A program made the position numbers and the translations under genes. Positions 1 through 8,116 of a stretch of DNA of 64,000 nucleotides are shown here, piece by piece. The DNA is from Colwellia sp. 12G3 (GTDB lineage Bacteria; Pseudomonadota; Gammaproteobacteria; Enterobacterales; Alteromonadaceae): contig NZ_PJAQ01000054.1 in assembly GCF_002836775.1 (NCBI RefSeq), positions 1 through 64,000 on the forward strand. Reading direction: 5' to 3'. The notes beneath the pieces were generated by a model, which ran no database searches, had not been told where the DNA came from, and saw only the letters and a program-made list of their open reading frames with translations. Position 1 is the stretch's first letter. Each line of letters opens with the position of its first letter.

Positions 1-50
1 TATGTAAAACAACATTAATGTGAGTGCTCACACAAATTGCATGATAACTA

Positions 51-65
51 ATTGTTAAAGAAGAA
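51..65 (-). promoter_or_regulatory. BoxA antitermination element of an rRNA operon leader
   Basis: Read on the minus strand this is TTCTTCTTTAACAAT, close to the gammaproteobacterial BoxA consensus TGCTCTTTAACA that loads the Nus antitermination complex. It is followed by a leader resembling those just upstream of 16S genes in Vibrio and Shewanella (TTATCATGCAATTTGTGTG and onward to position 1). The 16S gene itself would start beyond the left edge. Inferred from motif and context; no rRNA sequence is visible. Confidence 0.75.
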
Positions 66-166
66 CGTCTCCGTATAATTAGGAAGTAGATGAGAGTCGC
101 ATTCGCTCTTCACCTGAACTACCTAAGTAGTATTGCTCGTTGCTATTGCCCCGAAGCAGGATGCGT

Positions 167-194
167 ATAATACGCCTCCGAGATTTGATGTCAA
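167..194 (-). promoter_or_regulatory. rRNA operon P2 promoter
   Basis: On the minus strand a perfect -35 TTGACA (189-194) is separated by 16 bases from -10 TATTAT (167-172). The context GGAGGCGTATTATACGC resembles the P2 promoter of E. coli rRNA operons. It lies downstream of P1 and upstream of BoxA, which is the normal order. Read on the plus strand the same bases look like a TATAAT box but have no good -35. Confidence 0.75.
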
Positions 195-322
195 CTTTTA
201 TTTTTAATTTAAAAAAACAATTTAAATCTTAAAGTTAACCTACGTTATTTAACGCTAATGCGTGTAGATAACGTAGCAAAACAGTTCTTTGATGATTCAT
301 TTTGCGTGAACCCCTTGGAACT

Positions 323-357
323 GGAGCGCATTGTAGAGATTTTTATAATTAGGTCAA
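323..357 (-). promoter_or_regulatory. rRNA operon P1 promoter with GC-rich discriminator
   Basis: On the minus strand -35 TTGACC (352-357), a 16-base spacer and -10 TACAAT (330-335) are followed by GCGCTCC, the type of discriminator that makes rRNA P1 promoters sensitive to ppGpp and initiating NTP. The bases just upstream (358-400) are strongly A/T rich and could act as an UP element. The stretch 1-600 holds no protein gene; besides these leftward rRNA signals it must hold the undetected promoter of the rightward yrdA. Confidence 0.75.
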
Positions 358-600
358 CCCTTTTTTACCTAAAATCATAATAAAAATTTCTTTGTTCAAC
401 ATTCGTACAGCCCTTGTGTGTGTTTACTTCGATACGTTCATTACTTGGCCGTATTTATTAATTTCATTTCAATTACTTGGTTTTATCTATATATATCTTT
501 TGATTACTAAATTTCTCTAGCACTGCATTTATTAGCTAGCTATGTTATTTTTATAACTACTAAACATTCAATTAGATTGCAGTATTGCAATAGGTGCTAT

Positions 601-1140
601 ATGAGTATTACTAACATTCGTCCTTATAAAGGTATTCTCCCCTCCATTGGTTCTAATATTTACATCGACAGTACAGCTGTTCTCGTTGGAGATATAACTT
701 TATCTGAAGATGTCAGTATTTGGCCGTTTGTTGCTGCTCGTGGCGACGTAAACACAATTACTATCGGTAGCCGTACAAATATTCAAGATGGTAGTGTTTT
801 ACATGTCACTCGTAAAAGTCCAAGCAACCCACAAGGTAACCCCTTAATTATTGGCGATGATGTAACGGTTGGCCATAAATGCATGTTGCACGGTTGTCAG
901 CTTGGCAACCGTATACTAGTGGGTATGGGTGCTATTATTATGGATGGAGCTATTATTGAAGATGATGTCTTTATTGGTGCAGGCAGTTTAGTCCCTCCGA
1001 ACAAAACATTGGTTAGCGGATATTTATATGTCGGAAACCCCGTAAAACAGGCTAGACCTTTAAAAGAGAGTGAAGCTGCTTTTCTTAAGCAGTCAGCCAT
1101 AAACTATGTAGAGTTAAAAAATGACTACTTAAATAATTAA
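601..1140 (+). CDS. yrdA: Gamma-carbonic anhydrase-like hexapeptide protein YrdA
   Basis: A 179-residue left-handed beta-helix protein of the gamma carbonic anhydrase superfamily, closely resembling E. coli YrdA. The metal-ligand histidines of the family are visible at about H68 (GSVLHV), H92 and H97 (VGHKCMLHGC). YrdA homologues bind zinc, but catalytic activity is not established for the family. The ATG at 601 is chosen because AGGTG lies five bases upstream and the protein then aligns with the E. coli start; an upstream in-frame TTG at 577 lacks such support. It is convergent with the DUF1488 gene, only nine bases away, and next to aroE as in Shewanella. Confidence 0.9.
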   Translation: MSITNIRPYKGILPSIGSNIYIDSTAVLVGDITLSEDVSIWPFVAARGDVNTITIGSRTNIQDGSVLHVTRKSPSNPQGNPLIIGDDVTVGHKCMLHGCQLGNRILVGMGAIIMDGAIIEDDVFIGAGSLVPPNKTLVSGYLYVGNPVKQARPLKESEAAFLKQSAINYVELKNDYLNN

Positions 1141-1149
1141 TTATAATGA

Positions 1150-1383
1150 TTAGCGCATTTGTATGTGAATAGTACTACCCTCTGGCTCATTTTTTTCGAG
1201 CCAGAGTTCAACTATTTCTTCTAAATCAAATTTAGTACACGTATCTATTTCTTCAAGCCTCTTTAACTGCATTGAATGAAAGTAAATGCTAATAACTTGA
1301 GCTGATAACAATGCAGTAAAGCACCAAGCATCTTGTTCTTTATCAAAAGCTAAATCATCATTAAACAAAATGGCTTGATTCAT
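1150..1383 (-). CDS. DUF1488 family small protein
   Basis: A 77-residue acidic protein opening MNQAILFNDDL, a pattern I recognise from the DUF1488 family found beside aroE in Shewanella and Vibrio. The function is unknown. There is no signal peptide or membrane segment; the second half is rich in Glu and Leu (about residues 42-66). It starts 14 bases after aroE ends with AGAGAG upstream, so it is probably the last gene of an aroE transcript. Confidence in the gene is high and in any role is low. Confidence 0.8.
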   Translation of the reverse strand: MNQAILFNDDLAFDKEQDAWCFTALLSAQVISIYFHSMQLKRLEEIDTCTKFDLEEIVELWLEKNEPEGSTIHIQMR

Positions 1384-1397
1384 ATGAATTTCTCTCT

Positions 1398-2225
1398 TTA
1401 TGTTAAAGCTGCTCTTAATTTATCAATTACTGGCTGAACTTCGGGAGTCACTCCTCGCCAAACTTCAAAACTAACGGCTGCTTGGCCGACTAACATACCC
1501 AAACCATCAATAACTTTTATTGCTCCATGCTCTTTTGCCCATTGAAGAAACGGTGTTTCATTCTTACCGTATACCATATCGTAACAAACCACATTCTGAC
1601 GTATTATTGATGTTGGTATTGGCGGTAAATTTCCTGATAAACTCGCAGATGTGGCATTTATAATTACATCGAAACTCTGTTGTTCGAGATCTTGGTAACC
1701 TGAAGCACTAAGGCGAATATCAGCAAAGTGCTGACACAATTTATCCGCTTTACTTACCGTTCTATTGGCAATAACAATGGAGTGAGGCATATGTGCAAGC
1801 AAAGGTAGTAAAACACCTCTTGCAGCCCCTCCTGCACCCAAGAGTAAAATTCGACTGTTTTTTAAAGAAACATTGTTAGTAATTAAATCCTGAACTAAGC
1901 CTTCACCATCAGTATTATCACCGAAAATCTTCCCTTCTTTAAAGGTAAGTGTATTTACAGCACCAGCTAATGACGCACGTTCGGTGAGTTCATCTGATAA
2001 AGCCAATGCTTGCTCTTTAAAAGGCACGGTTACGTTTGCGCCCTTGCCATCTTGATGGATAAAATCTGTAACAGCATTGGAGAAGCCATCGATATCAACT
2101 AACTGCTTTTGATAATTAATATGTTGTTGGCTTTTAAGAGCAAATATATGATGAATATCTGGGGAACGGGAATGTTCTATGGGATTTCCAAAAACGCGAT
2201 ATTGGTCTGGGGTCTGTTGTGTCAT
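1398..2225 (-). CDS. aroE: Shikimate dehydrogenase (NADP+)
   Basis: Reduces 3-dehydroshikimate to shikimate with NADPH, the fourth step of chorismate synthesis, in the cytoplasm. At 275 residues it has normal length. The substrate-binding Ser-Arg-Ser is at 19-21, the catalytic lysine is K70 in NVTVPFK and the catalytic aspartate is D106 in DNTDGEG. The Rossmann motif GAGGAARG follows at 130-137 and the NADP-selecting NRT near 154. A glutamine of the C-terminal active-site segment (GMLVGQAA) is present. The product feeds aromatic amino acids, folate and quinones. It forms a leftward unit with the DUF1488 gene. Confidence 0.96.
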   Translation of the reverse strand: MTQQTPDQYRVFGNPIEHSRSPDIHHIFALKSQQHINYQKQLVDIDGFSNAVTDFIHQDGKGANVTVPFKEQALALSDELTERASLAGAVNTLTFKEGKIFGDNTDGEGLVQDLITNNVSLKNSRILLLGAGGAARGVLLPLLAHMPHSIVIANRTVSKADKLCQHFADIRLSASGYQDLEQQSFDVIINATSASLSGNLPPIPTSIIRQNVVCYDMVYGKNETPFLQWAKEHGAIKVIDGLGMLVGQAAVSFEVWRGVTPEVQPVIDKLRAALT

Positions 2226-2287
2226 AGTTATTGCAAAAAGTTAACGTGTGACTACAGCCTAACTGAATCGACAATTAATGAAAACAA

Positions 2288-2323
2288 AAAAGCAGTAACC
2301 CTTTCGTATAAGTTACTGCTTTT
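2288..2323 (-). terminator. Rho-independent terminator after the ompW-like gene
   Basis: A perfect 12-base stem (2288-2299 with 2312-2323, core GCAGTAAC) has a 12-base loop and is followed on the minus strand by a T-rich run. It lies between the ompW stop codon and aroE, so it should end the ompW transcript and separate it from aroE. Confidence 0.8.
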
Positions 2324-2347
2324 AATGTATGTGCTTCTTAAATTTTC

Positions 2348-3013
2348 TTAAAATTTATAGCCAAGCATTACTGAATATACCATTGGGTTAACTTCAACAG
2401 AAGCACTACCAATATTATCACCACCAACAGCAAAAGAAGCATCTGTCGAAATATCAATGTAACGAGCTGAAACATTTACAGACCAGTTGGTATTAATTTC
2501 ATAATCAGCTCCAATTTGAATAGCATAACCAAAAGAGTTATCAAGCTCTAAATCACTAAAGCCAGCATCAGAATACATGCCTGTAAAGCTGTTATCGAAG
2601 AAAACAGTGTAATTGATACCGACGCCCACATAAGGCCTCAAGTTAGTAGCTGTATTAAAATAATACAGCGCACTTAAGGTTGGCGGTAATTGCTTGGTAT
2701 CAGCAAGTAACGTTGCTTCATTACCTGAATGTAATTTTATTTCATGATCAAACGGTGTGGCCGCTAATAATTCAACAGCCCAGTTGCTATCAAAGAAATA
2801 GACAAAGTTTAAACCTAACTGAGTATTATCACCCACTGATAGTGCTAAACCAGAATCTTCCCCGCTTAAGAGCACGGTAGACTTCCCGCTATCAGGTGAC
2901 ACCATAGTAGCACCACCTCGAATAAGAATATCACCAGCTTGATTGGCTACGGCTGCAGTTGATATAGTTGATATAGTTGATAATAAAGCGATGGTTAATA
3001 AAGTTTTGTTCAT
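2348..3013 (-). CDS. ompW: OmpW family outer-membrane protein
   Basis: A 221-residue predicted eight-stranded beta-barrel of the OmpW family, thought to pass small hydrophobic compounds. Residues 1-23 form a Sec signal peptide ending AAVA-NQAGD. The mature start GDILIRGGATMVSP and the C-terminal YSVMLGYKF, ending in phenylalanine as BamA substrates do, are family-typical. AAGGA lies seven bases before the ATG. It stands as a single gene with its own terminator. A FNR-like palindrome about 105 bases upstream suggests control by oxygen, as known for E. coli ompW; that link is inferred. Confidence 0.88.
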   Translation of the reverse strand: MNKTLLTIALLSTISTISTAAVANQAGDILIRGGATMVSPDSGKSTVLLSGEDSGLALSVGDNTQLGLNFVYFFDSNWAVELLAATPFDHEIKLHSGNEATLLADTKQLPPTLSALYYFNTATNLRPYVGVGINYTVFFDNSFTGMYSDAGFSDLELDNSFGYAIQIGADYEINTNWSVNVSARYIDISTDASFAVGGDNIGSASVEVNPMVYSVMLGYKF

Positions 3014-3117
3014 GATTTATATCCTTAAAATAATTAAGGGTATAATAATCATATTGATTTAATAAAGTTTGATTTAGCGCAACGTTTTAACCGCTATAAA
3101 GAGAGCTAATAGATACT

Positions 3118-3131
3118 TTGATCTCGATCAC
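3118..3131 (-). promoter_or_regulatory. FNR-like site upstream of the ompW-like gene
   Basis: TTGATCTCGATCAC matches the FNR consensus TTGAT-N4-ATCAA at all but the last base. On the minus strand TTTATA (3095-3100) about 27 bases downstream could be the -10 element. The symmetric core GATCTCGATC could also be read as a weak CRP half-site pair, so the assignment to FNR is an inference. The intergenic stretch 3014-3229 otherwise holds only A/T-rich sequence. Confidence 0.45.
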
Positions 3132-3229
3132 ATTATTATGAGAATCAAAGAAAATATAGTATTAACTACTTGAATTATAAATAAACTAGCGGAAATATCA
3201 ACCACGTCTAATTTCTTCTATAGACTTAT

Positions 3230-3781
3230 TTAATTTCTGATCACTTGACCAGTCAACGCATCAATAATTTTTGATGGTGAGGTATGCCCTAAAGTAACGC
3301 CCTCAAGTATAAAGTCCACTTGATTAGATAGCGTGAGATCTAATGTCTGCCATGTTTTAGCTGGTTCTTGACCAGATAAATTTGCGCTGGTCGAGACTAT
3401 TGGTTTATTCGTTTGATTACATAAAGCAACTACATCCGGTTGACTGGTAATTCTGACGGCAATAGTGTCAAATTTTCCTGATAATAACGGTGAGATTGTA
3501 TTATTTTTAGGTATTAGCTGGGTGATACCATCAGGCCATCTTGATAACACCGTAGCACGCTTATCTTGCGGAATTTTACTGTCGTCAATATAAGGAAGTA
3601 ATTGAGCATAACTACCCGCGAGTAGAATAAGCCCCTTTTCCGCAGACCTGACTTTTAGCTGCAACAAACGCTTAAGTGATTCTTCATTATCAGGATCACA
3701 GCCGAGACCAAATACGGCTTCGGTTGGATAAGCGATAATGCCTCCACGGTTAAAAACATCAACTACATTTTTTTCGTTCAC
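3230..3781 (-). CDS. tsaC: L-threonylcarbamoyladenylate synthase TsaC (YrdC/Sua5 family)
   Basis: Makes threonylcarbamoyl-AMP from threonine, bicarbonate and ATP, the first step of the t6A37 tRNA modification. Family marks are [14 protein letters not shown] near residues 17-30, the nucleotide-binding lysine region RSAEKGLIL near 57-65 and [12 protein letters not shown] near 138. I chose the GTG at 3781 ([10 protein letters not shown]), giving 183 residues; this matches the length and N-terminus of E. coli TsaC, with AAGGGC just upstream. An ATG at 3826 would add 15 hydrophobic residues with no parallel in the family. Confidence 0.9.
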   Translation of the reverse strand: MNEKNVVDVFNRGGIIAYPTEAVFGLGCDPDNEESLKRLLQLKVRSAEKGLILLAGSYAQLLPYIDDSKIPQDKRATVLSRWPDGITQLIPKNNTISPLLSGKFDTIAVRITSQPDVVALCNQTNKPIVSTSANLSGQEPAKTWQTLDLTLSNQVDFILEGVTLGHTSPSKIIDALTGQVIRN

Positions 3782-3881
3782 AAACAGCCCTTTTATTAAT
3801 AATAACAATCGTGACAATGTTACCAAACACTGTTCATAAATGCCTAATGATGGATTAAATTATCGATAGAAAAGTTCTATA

Positions 3882-3910
3882 TTCCGTATTTAGGTAAACA
3901 AGGTTATAAT
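3882..3910 (+). promoter_or_regulatory. Probable sigma-70 promoter of purEK
   Basis: TTCCGT (3882-3887), a 17-base spacer and a perfect TATAAT (3905-3910) lie 65 bases before purE. The -35 element is weak. I see no convincing PurR operator next to it. Confidence 0.45.
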
Positions 3911-3975
3911 TACAGCTCTATTTTCACTTTCTTCATATACGAAGAACATTCTATACTTTTAAAGGGCATAAATTC

Positions 3976-4458
3976 ATGACAGTCGGTATCATCATGGGAT
4001 CAAAATCAGATTGGCCAACAATGCAACATGCAGCAGAAATGCTTGATTCTTTAGGTGTAAAGTACGAAACCAAAGTGGTTTCTGCACACCGAACTCCTCA
4101 CTTACTTGCCGAATATGCTGAAAGTGCAAAAGATAGAGGTATTAAGGTAATCATTGCTGGCGCTGGTGGGGCTGCTCATTTACCTGGAATGGCAGCAGCT
4201 TATACTGCTTTACCAGTTTTAGGTGTTCCGGTGCAATCTAAAGCCCTTAATGGCCAAGACTCTTTATTATCTATTGTACAAATGCCGAAAGGTATTGCAG
4301 TTGGTACACTAGCCATTGGCAATGCCGGTGCTGCTAACGCGGGCTTACTTGCAGCACAAATTATTGGTACTTATAACGCTGAGATCCAACAAAATATCGA
4401 AGAGTTTCGTCGGAAGCAGACGGAAACCATACTTGCTAACCCAAATCCGGCAGAATAA
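3976..4458 (+). CDS. purE: N5-carboxyaminoimidazole ribonucleotide mutase (class I PurE)
   Basis: Converts N5-CAIR to CAIR in purine synthesis. The 160-residue protein shows the class I layout: GSKSDWPTM at 8-16 (phosphate binding and the catalytic loop), the catalytic histidine in SAHRTPHLL near 42-50 and [12 protein letters not shown] near 72-83. It has no fused domain. It is followed after eight bases by purK, whose product PurK provides its substrate, so the two are an operon and share the terminator after purK. Confidence 0.97.
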   Translation: MTVGIIMGSKSDWPTMQHAAEMLDSLGVKYETKVVSAHRTPHLLAEYAESAKDRGIKVIIAGAGGAAHLPGMAAAYTALPVLGVPVQSKALNGQDSLLSIVQMPKGIAVGTLAIGNAGAANAGLLAAQIIGTYNAEIQQNIEEFRRKQTETILANPNPAE

Positions 4459-4466
4459 AAACCCTC

Positions 4467-5624
4467 ATGAATAAAGTTCTCATACTTGGCGCAGGTCAAT
4501 TAGCTCGAATGATGGAATTAGCGGGCACACCTTTAAACTTGGATGTTAAAGCATTAGATGTATTAAGTAATAAGGTTGTACAACCTCTTTCTCCTGAATA
4601 CATTTGTGGCGATTTAGAAGCAGGTATTAAAAATGCTGATGTCATTACCGCTGAATTTGAGCATGTTGCACACAACATACTTGCTGAATGTGAACAATCA
4701 GGCAAGTTATACCCGACAAGTAACGCTATTAAAATTGGCGGCGATAGAAGGTTAGAAAAAGCATTACTTGAATCTTGTAATGCTGCCAATGCCAAGCATT
4801 ACTTTGTTAACTCTAAAATAGATTTTGATAAAGCGATTGAACACTTATCTTTACCTATCATCTTTAAGAGTGCACTTGAAGGATATGACGGAAAAGGGCA
4901 ATGGCGATTAAAGTCAGCTGCTGAAGCCGATACAATCTGGCAAGATATGGCAGATTTTATTGCAGATTCAAAAACAACAGTTAAGCAAGGTATTGTTGCT
5001 GAGCAAATGGTACCTTTTGACCGTGAGGTATCGCTTGTTGGTGTTCGTCGTGTAAATGGTGATGTTGCCGTTTATCCTTTAACTGAAAATCATCATACTA
5101 ATGGTATTTTAAGTGTCTCTGTGGCTGCTCCTGTTAATGCACAATTGCAGGAACAAGCGAGTAAGGTATTTAAGGCATTATCAGATAAGCTCAACTATGT
5201 TGGTGTTATGGCTATTGAGTTTTTTCAAGTTGGTAATCAACTCTTAGTAAATGAAATTGCACCAAGAGTACATAATTCAGGACATTGGACCCAACAAGGT
5301 GCTGACACTTGTCAGTTTGAAAATCACTTAAGAGCAATCTGTGATTTGCCTTTAGGTAGTACAGCACTTGTTCGTCCTACCGCGATGGTCAATATTATTG
5401 GGGAAGATACTGTCCCTAACGAGGTGTTTGCTATACCGAGTGCTTCTATTCATTGGTACAACAAAAGTAAGCGTGTCGGTCGTAAAATGGGTCATATAAA
5501 TGTCAGCGGTGAGAATGAATTACAACTTGCTGAGCGCTTACAACATTTAGCAGATATACTTTGTAAACAAGCATACCCAGATCTTAGTGGCTTCGCAAAA
5601 AACTACTTAGAAAAGCAACGTTAA
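4467..5624 (+). CDS. purK: N5-carboxyaminoimidazole ribonucleotide synthetase
   Basis: ATP-grasp enzyme that carboxylates AIR with bicarbonate to N5-CAIR, which PurE then rearranges. The 385-residue protein begins with a Rossmann-like fold (ILGAGQLARMM at 5-15). It has the ATP-grasp glycine-rich loop EGYDGKGQW near 137-145 and the metal-binding segment NEIAPRVHNSGHWT near 265-278. It is the second gene of the purEK operon; the ribosome site before the ATG is poor, so translation may be coupled to purE. Confidence 0.96.
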   Translation: MNKVLILGAGQLARMMELAGTPLNLDVKALDVLSNKVVQPLSPEYICGDLEAGIKNADVITAEFEHVAHNILAECEQSGKLYPTSNAIKIGGDRRLEKALLESCNAANAKHYFVNSKIDFDKAIEHLSLPIIFKSALEGYDGKGQWRLKSAAEADTIWQDMADFIADSKTTVKQGIVAEQMVPFDREVSLVGVRRVNGDVAVYPLTENHHTNGILSVSVAAPVNAQLQEQASKVFKALSDKLNYVGVMAIEFFQVGNQLLVNEIAPRVHNSGHWTQQGADTCQFENHLRAICDLPLGSTALVRPTAMVNIIGEDTVPNEVFAIPSASIHWYNKSKRVGRKMGHINVSGENELQLAERLQHLADILCKQAYPDLSGFAKNYLEKQR

Positions 5625-5640
5625 TAAATTTTTAATGAAA

Positions 5641-5668
5641 AAAAAGACGCTGCTTAGCGTCTTTTTTT
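5641..5668. terminator. Bidirectional terminator between purK and yrdD
   Basis: Perfect stem AAAAAGACGCT with AGCGTCTTTTT around a four-base loop (5652-5655), A-rich on the left and T-rich on the right (T run 5662-5668). It lies between two convergent genes and can stop transcripts from both. Confidence 0.88.
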
Positions 5669-5690
5669 ATAGCTGGTATTATGTGAATGC

Positions 5691-6254
5691 TTATAATAAC
5701 TTTTGCATATGAGAACACTTTTTATCTGCACACTGGTATTTTAGTCCTGCAGCCATGCTTCTTTTTAACAATAGGGGAAATTGACACTTTTCACACAGGC
5801 CTACAATCGGCTCATGATTAACGACAAACTTACACTTTGGATAAGCATCACAAGAGTAAAATTTCTTACCAAATCTGCTGGTCTTTTCTTGCAGTGAACC
5901 TCTTTTACAACTTGGGCACACCACATCTTGAATGATCTCTTGCGCCTCTTGCTCAATATGATGGCATTGGGGAAAGTTACTACAACCAATAAACATACCA
6001 TAACGGCCTTGCTTAACCGCTAACACATGTGAGCATAATGGACATTCACTGCCCGGTAGTGTTTTATCTTCAACACGTTCATGTTCAACCACTGCCCGAG
6101 TATATTGACAATTAGGATAATTTACACAACCTAAAAAAGCCCCTGATTTACCATGTTTAATGGACAATTCTGCCCCACATTCAGGGCACACTTGATACTC
6201 TTTCTCTAAAGCATGTTCGTGTAGAGCAAAAAGAGGTTTATCTGATTCAGACAT
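5691..6254 (-). CDS. yrdD: Topoisomerase-type zinc-ribbon protein YrdD
   Basis: A 187-residue protein built only of zinc ribbons of the type found at the C-terminus of DNA topoisomerase I; it has no topoisomerase catalytic domain, so it is not TopA. Four Cys4 modules are seen: CPECG...CVNYPNC (about 18-44), CPLCS...CSNFPQC (about 71-97), CPSCK...CDAYPKC (about 111-136) and CEKC...CADKKC (about 148-175). Binding of single-stranded DNA is likely from the family, but the role is unknown. E. coli YrdD has similar length and lies in the same tsaC-aroE neighbourhood. Confidence 0.88.
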   Translation of the reverse strand: MSESDKPLFALHEHALEKEYQVCPECGAELSIKHGKSGAFLGCVNYPNCQYTRAVVEHERVEDKTLPGSECPLCSHVLAVKQGRYGMFIGCSNFPQCHHIEQEAQEIIQDVVCPSCKRGSLQEKTSRFGKKFYSCDAYPKCKFVVNHEPIVGLCEKCQFPLLLKRSMAAGLKYQCADKKCSHMQKLL

Positions 6255-6389
6255 TATTAAAAATTGCGTATAAAAATAAGTGTAGCGCTATTATGCCACA
6301 AAACTTTGCTGAGCAATACGCTCAGTAACAGCTGGCTAAATACACTGTGTAGCGACATATAGTGAGTTTAGTCAGCTTGAAGGGAGTTA

Positions 6390-6863
6390 CTAATGAAGTG
6401 GACCTTCTTGTTCTTCAAATATTAAGTCTTCTAGTTGCGAGTACGCAGACTCTTTACCTGGTACATTAAATAACACCATTAGAATAACCCATTTAAGATC
6501 ATCCATGGAGAAGTACTTAGTATCAAGTTCCATCACTCTATCAATCACCATTTCGCGCGTAGTAAAATCAAGTACATTGACCTGTTCTAAAAATAAAATA
6601 AAACCACGGCTTGGTGTATCAAGTAACTGCATTTCTTCGTTGGTGTAGATACGTACCGACTTACTACCTACGCGAGTAAGATAAGGGTAAGCATCGGTGT
6701 CTTGCAACGCTGCCAGTTTCTCAAGCCAATTTAGTGCTTTATATATTTCATCCTGGTGAAAGCCTGCGCGTGTTAACTCATCTGTTAACAGCTCATTATC
6801 CACCATGGCTTCGGCTTCATTTTGGATATACGTTTCAAAAAGATACATTAAGATATCAAACAT
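6390..6863 (-). CDS. smg: Smg family protein (DUF494)
   Basis: A 157-residue acidic cytoplasmic protein matching the length and start ([13 protein letters not shown]) of E. coli Smg, which is encoded next to dprA and def. The function is unknown. The ATG at 6863 is chosen because AAGGGG lies upstream and it restores the family N-terminus; reading further upstream would run into dprA. It follows dprA after 19 bases and is probably co-transcribed with it. Confidence 0.9.
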   Translation of the reverse strand: MFDILMYLFETYIQNEAEAMVDNELLTDELTRAGFHQDEIYKALNWLEKLAALQDTDAYPYLTRVGSKSVRIYTNEEMQLLDTPSRGFILFLEQVNVLDFTTREMVIDRVMELDTKYFSMDDLKWVILMVLFNVPGKESAYSQLEDLIFEEQEGPLH

Positions 6864-6882
6864 AACTAGCCCCTTATATACT

Positions 6883-8034
6883 TTATTGCGTTCTAATGTA
6901 GCCCCCAGGTACCGCAGATACCAGACCACTTAGCTCAAGCATTGTTAACCGAATTAACACTTCCTCTACGGGAAGTTCGCTCCGTGAAACTACTTTATCT
7001 ACGGGAGTAATTTCAAATCCCACATTAGCCAACAATGTATCGTTACACAAGCCTTTTCGATTTATTTCATCCTCTCCTTTGTAAGCACCCTGTACAACTA
7101 ACTTTAAAGGCAGTTCGCCACTCTTTAAGTGTAGACTAGGTTTATCTGCAAAAGCGAACTCATCTATTATATCGGCACATTGCTCAACAAGTTTAGCTCC
7201 TTGTTTAATTAACCAATGACAACCTTTAGCTTGTTGATTTTCAATAGAACTCGGAATAGCAAAAACTTCTCTATTCTGTTCAAGTGCACAGCGAGCTGTA
7301 ATCAATGAGCCACTTTTTAATTCAGCTTCTACTACTAAGACTCCTAAGCTTAAGCCACTAATAAGACGATTTCTTTTTGGAAAGTGGCCAGCTCTGGCTT
7401 GCGTACCCGGTAAAAACTCACTAATAATAGTGCCATTTGACGCAATTATTTGCTGTGCCAAAGATAAATGTCTGGCTGGATATACTTGATCTAATCCTGT
7501 AGCAACTACCGCGATTGTACCCGCAGGCTGGCTAAGGGCACCACGGTGGGCAGCAGCATCGATACCCAACGCTAATCCACTTGTGATAACAAAGTTTAGT
7601 TGCACGAGTTGTTGGCATAATGAGAATGCGGTATCCCTCCCTCCTGCGCTAGCAGAGCGACTGCCAACAACCGCTAATTGTCGAGCATTGAGTAACAATG
7701 CATTTCCCTGAACAAATAGCACTAAAGGAGGATCGTAAATCTGCTTGAGTAGTTGTGGGTAGCGAGTATCATCAAAACAAACTATAGCGCTATTACATGC
7801 CGCACTTGCTTGGATAATTTGAGTTATTTTTTGCCAGTCAGGCTGACGAAAAGCGCAAAGTTGCTTCACACTTAAGTTATTAGCCGAGCTAAGTACTGAG
7901 GGGTTATTGTCTAACGAAAATAGCGCAGTTAAACCAAACGTTTCAACAAGTGCAATTTTTTTATGAATGGCTAACCGAGGAACAAGCTTTAAAGCTAACC
8001 AATATTCTATATTACTTTTACTGTTATTAACCAT
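6883..8034 (-). CDS. dprA: DNA processing protein DprA
   Basis: Loads RecA on incoming single-stranded DNA during natural transformation. The 383-residue protein has an N-terminal helical domain, the extended Rossmann fold with [11 protein letters not shown] near 122-132 and [16 protein letters not shown] near 150-165, then [18 protein letters not shown] near 170, and a C-terminal winged-helix domain (about 310-380). The ATG at 8034 is chosen: AAGGAG precedes it by about ten bases; an earlier TTG at 8058 has none. Its presence does not prove competence, since dprA is kept in many bacteria not known to be transformable. Confidence 0.94.
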   Translation of the reverse strand: MVNNSKSNIEYWLALKLVPRLAIHKKIALVETFGLTALFSLDNNPSVLSSANNLSVKQLCAFRQPDWQKITQIIQASAACNSAIVCFDDTRYPQLLKQIYDPPLVLFVQGNALLLNARQLAVVGSRSASAGGRDTAFSLCQQLVQLNFVITSGLALGIDAAAHRGALSQPAGTIAVVATGLDQVYPARHLSLAQQIIASNGTIISEFLPGTQARAGHFPKRNRLISGLSLGVLVVEAELKSGSLITARCALEQNREVFAIPSSIENQQAKGCHWLIKQGAKLVEQCADIIDEFAFADKPSLHLKSGELPLKLVVQGAYKGEDEINRKGLCNDTLLANVGFEITPVDKVVSRSELPVEEVLIRLTMLELSGLVSAVPGGYIRTQ

Positions 8035-8066
8035 GACTTGTCTTCTCCTTAAGAACAAGTGATACG

Positions 8067-8102
8067 TTTTATTTTCCCTCTCATAAAAGAGGGAAAATAA
8101 AA
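8067..8102 (-). terminator. Terminator after the LysM-protein gene
   Basis: A perfect 15-base stem (8067-8081 with 8088-8102, core TTTTCCCTCT with AGAGGGAAAA) has a six-base loop. It lies between the stop of the LysM gene and the start of dprA, both leftward, so it should end the LysM transcript; some read-through into dprA is possible. Confidence 0.8.
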
Positions 8103-8116
8103 TATTTAACAGTTCA

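Noticed and set aside
144..171. TATAAT on the plus strand at 166-171 as a promoter for yrdA
   Set aside because: No -35 at the right distance; the minus-strand reading gives a perfect TTGACA with 16-base spacing and fits the rRNA P2 pattern.
2109..2351. An 80-codon plus-strand frame antisense to the aroE start
   Set aside because: It crosses the aroE start and the ompW terminator and has no family-like features.
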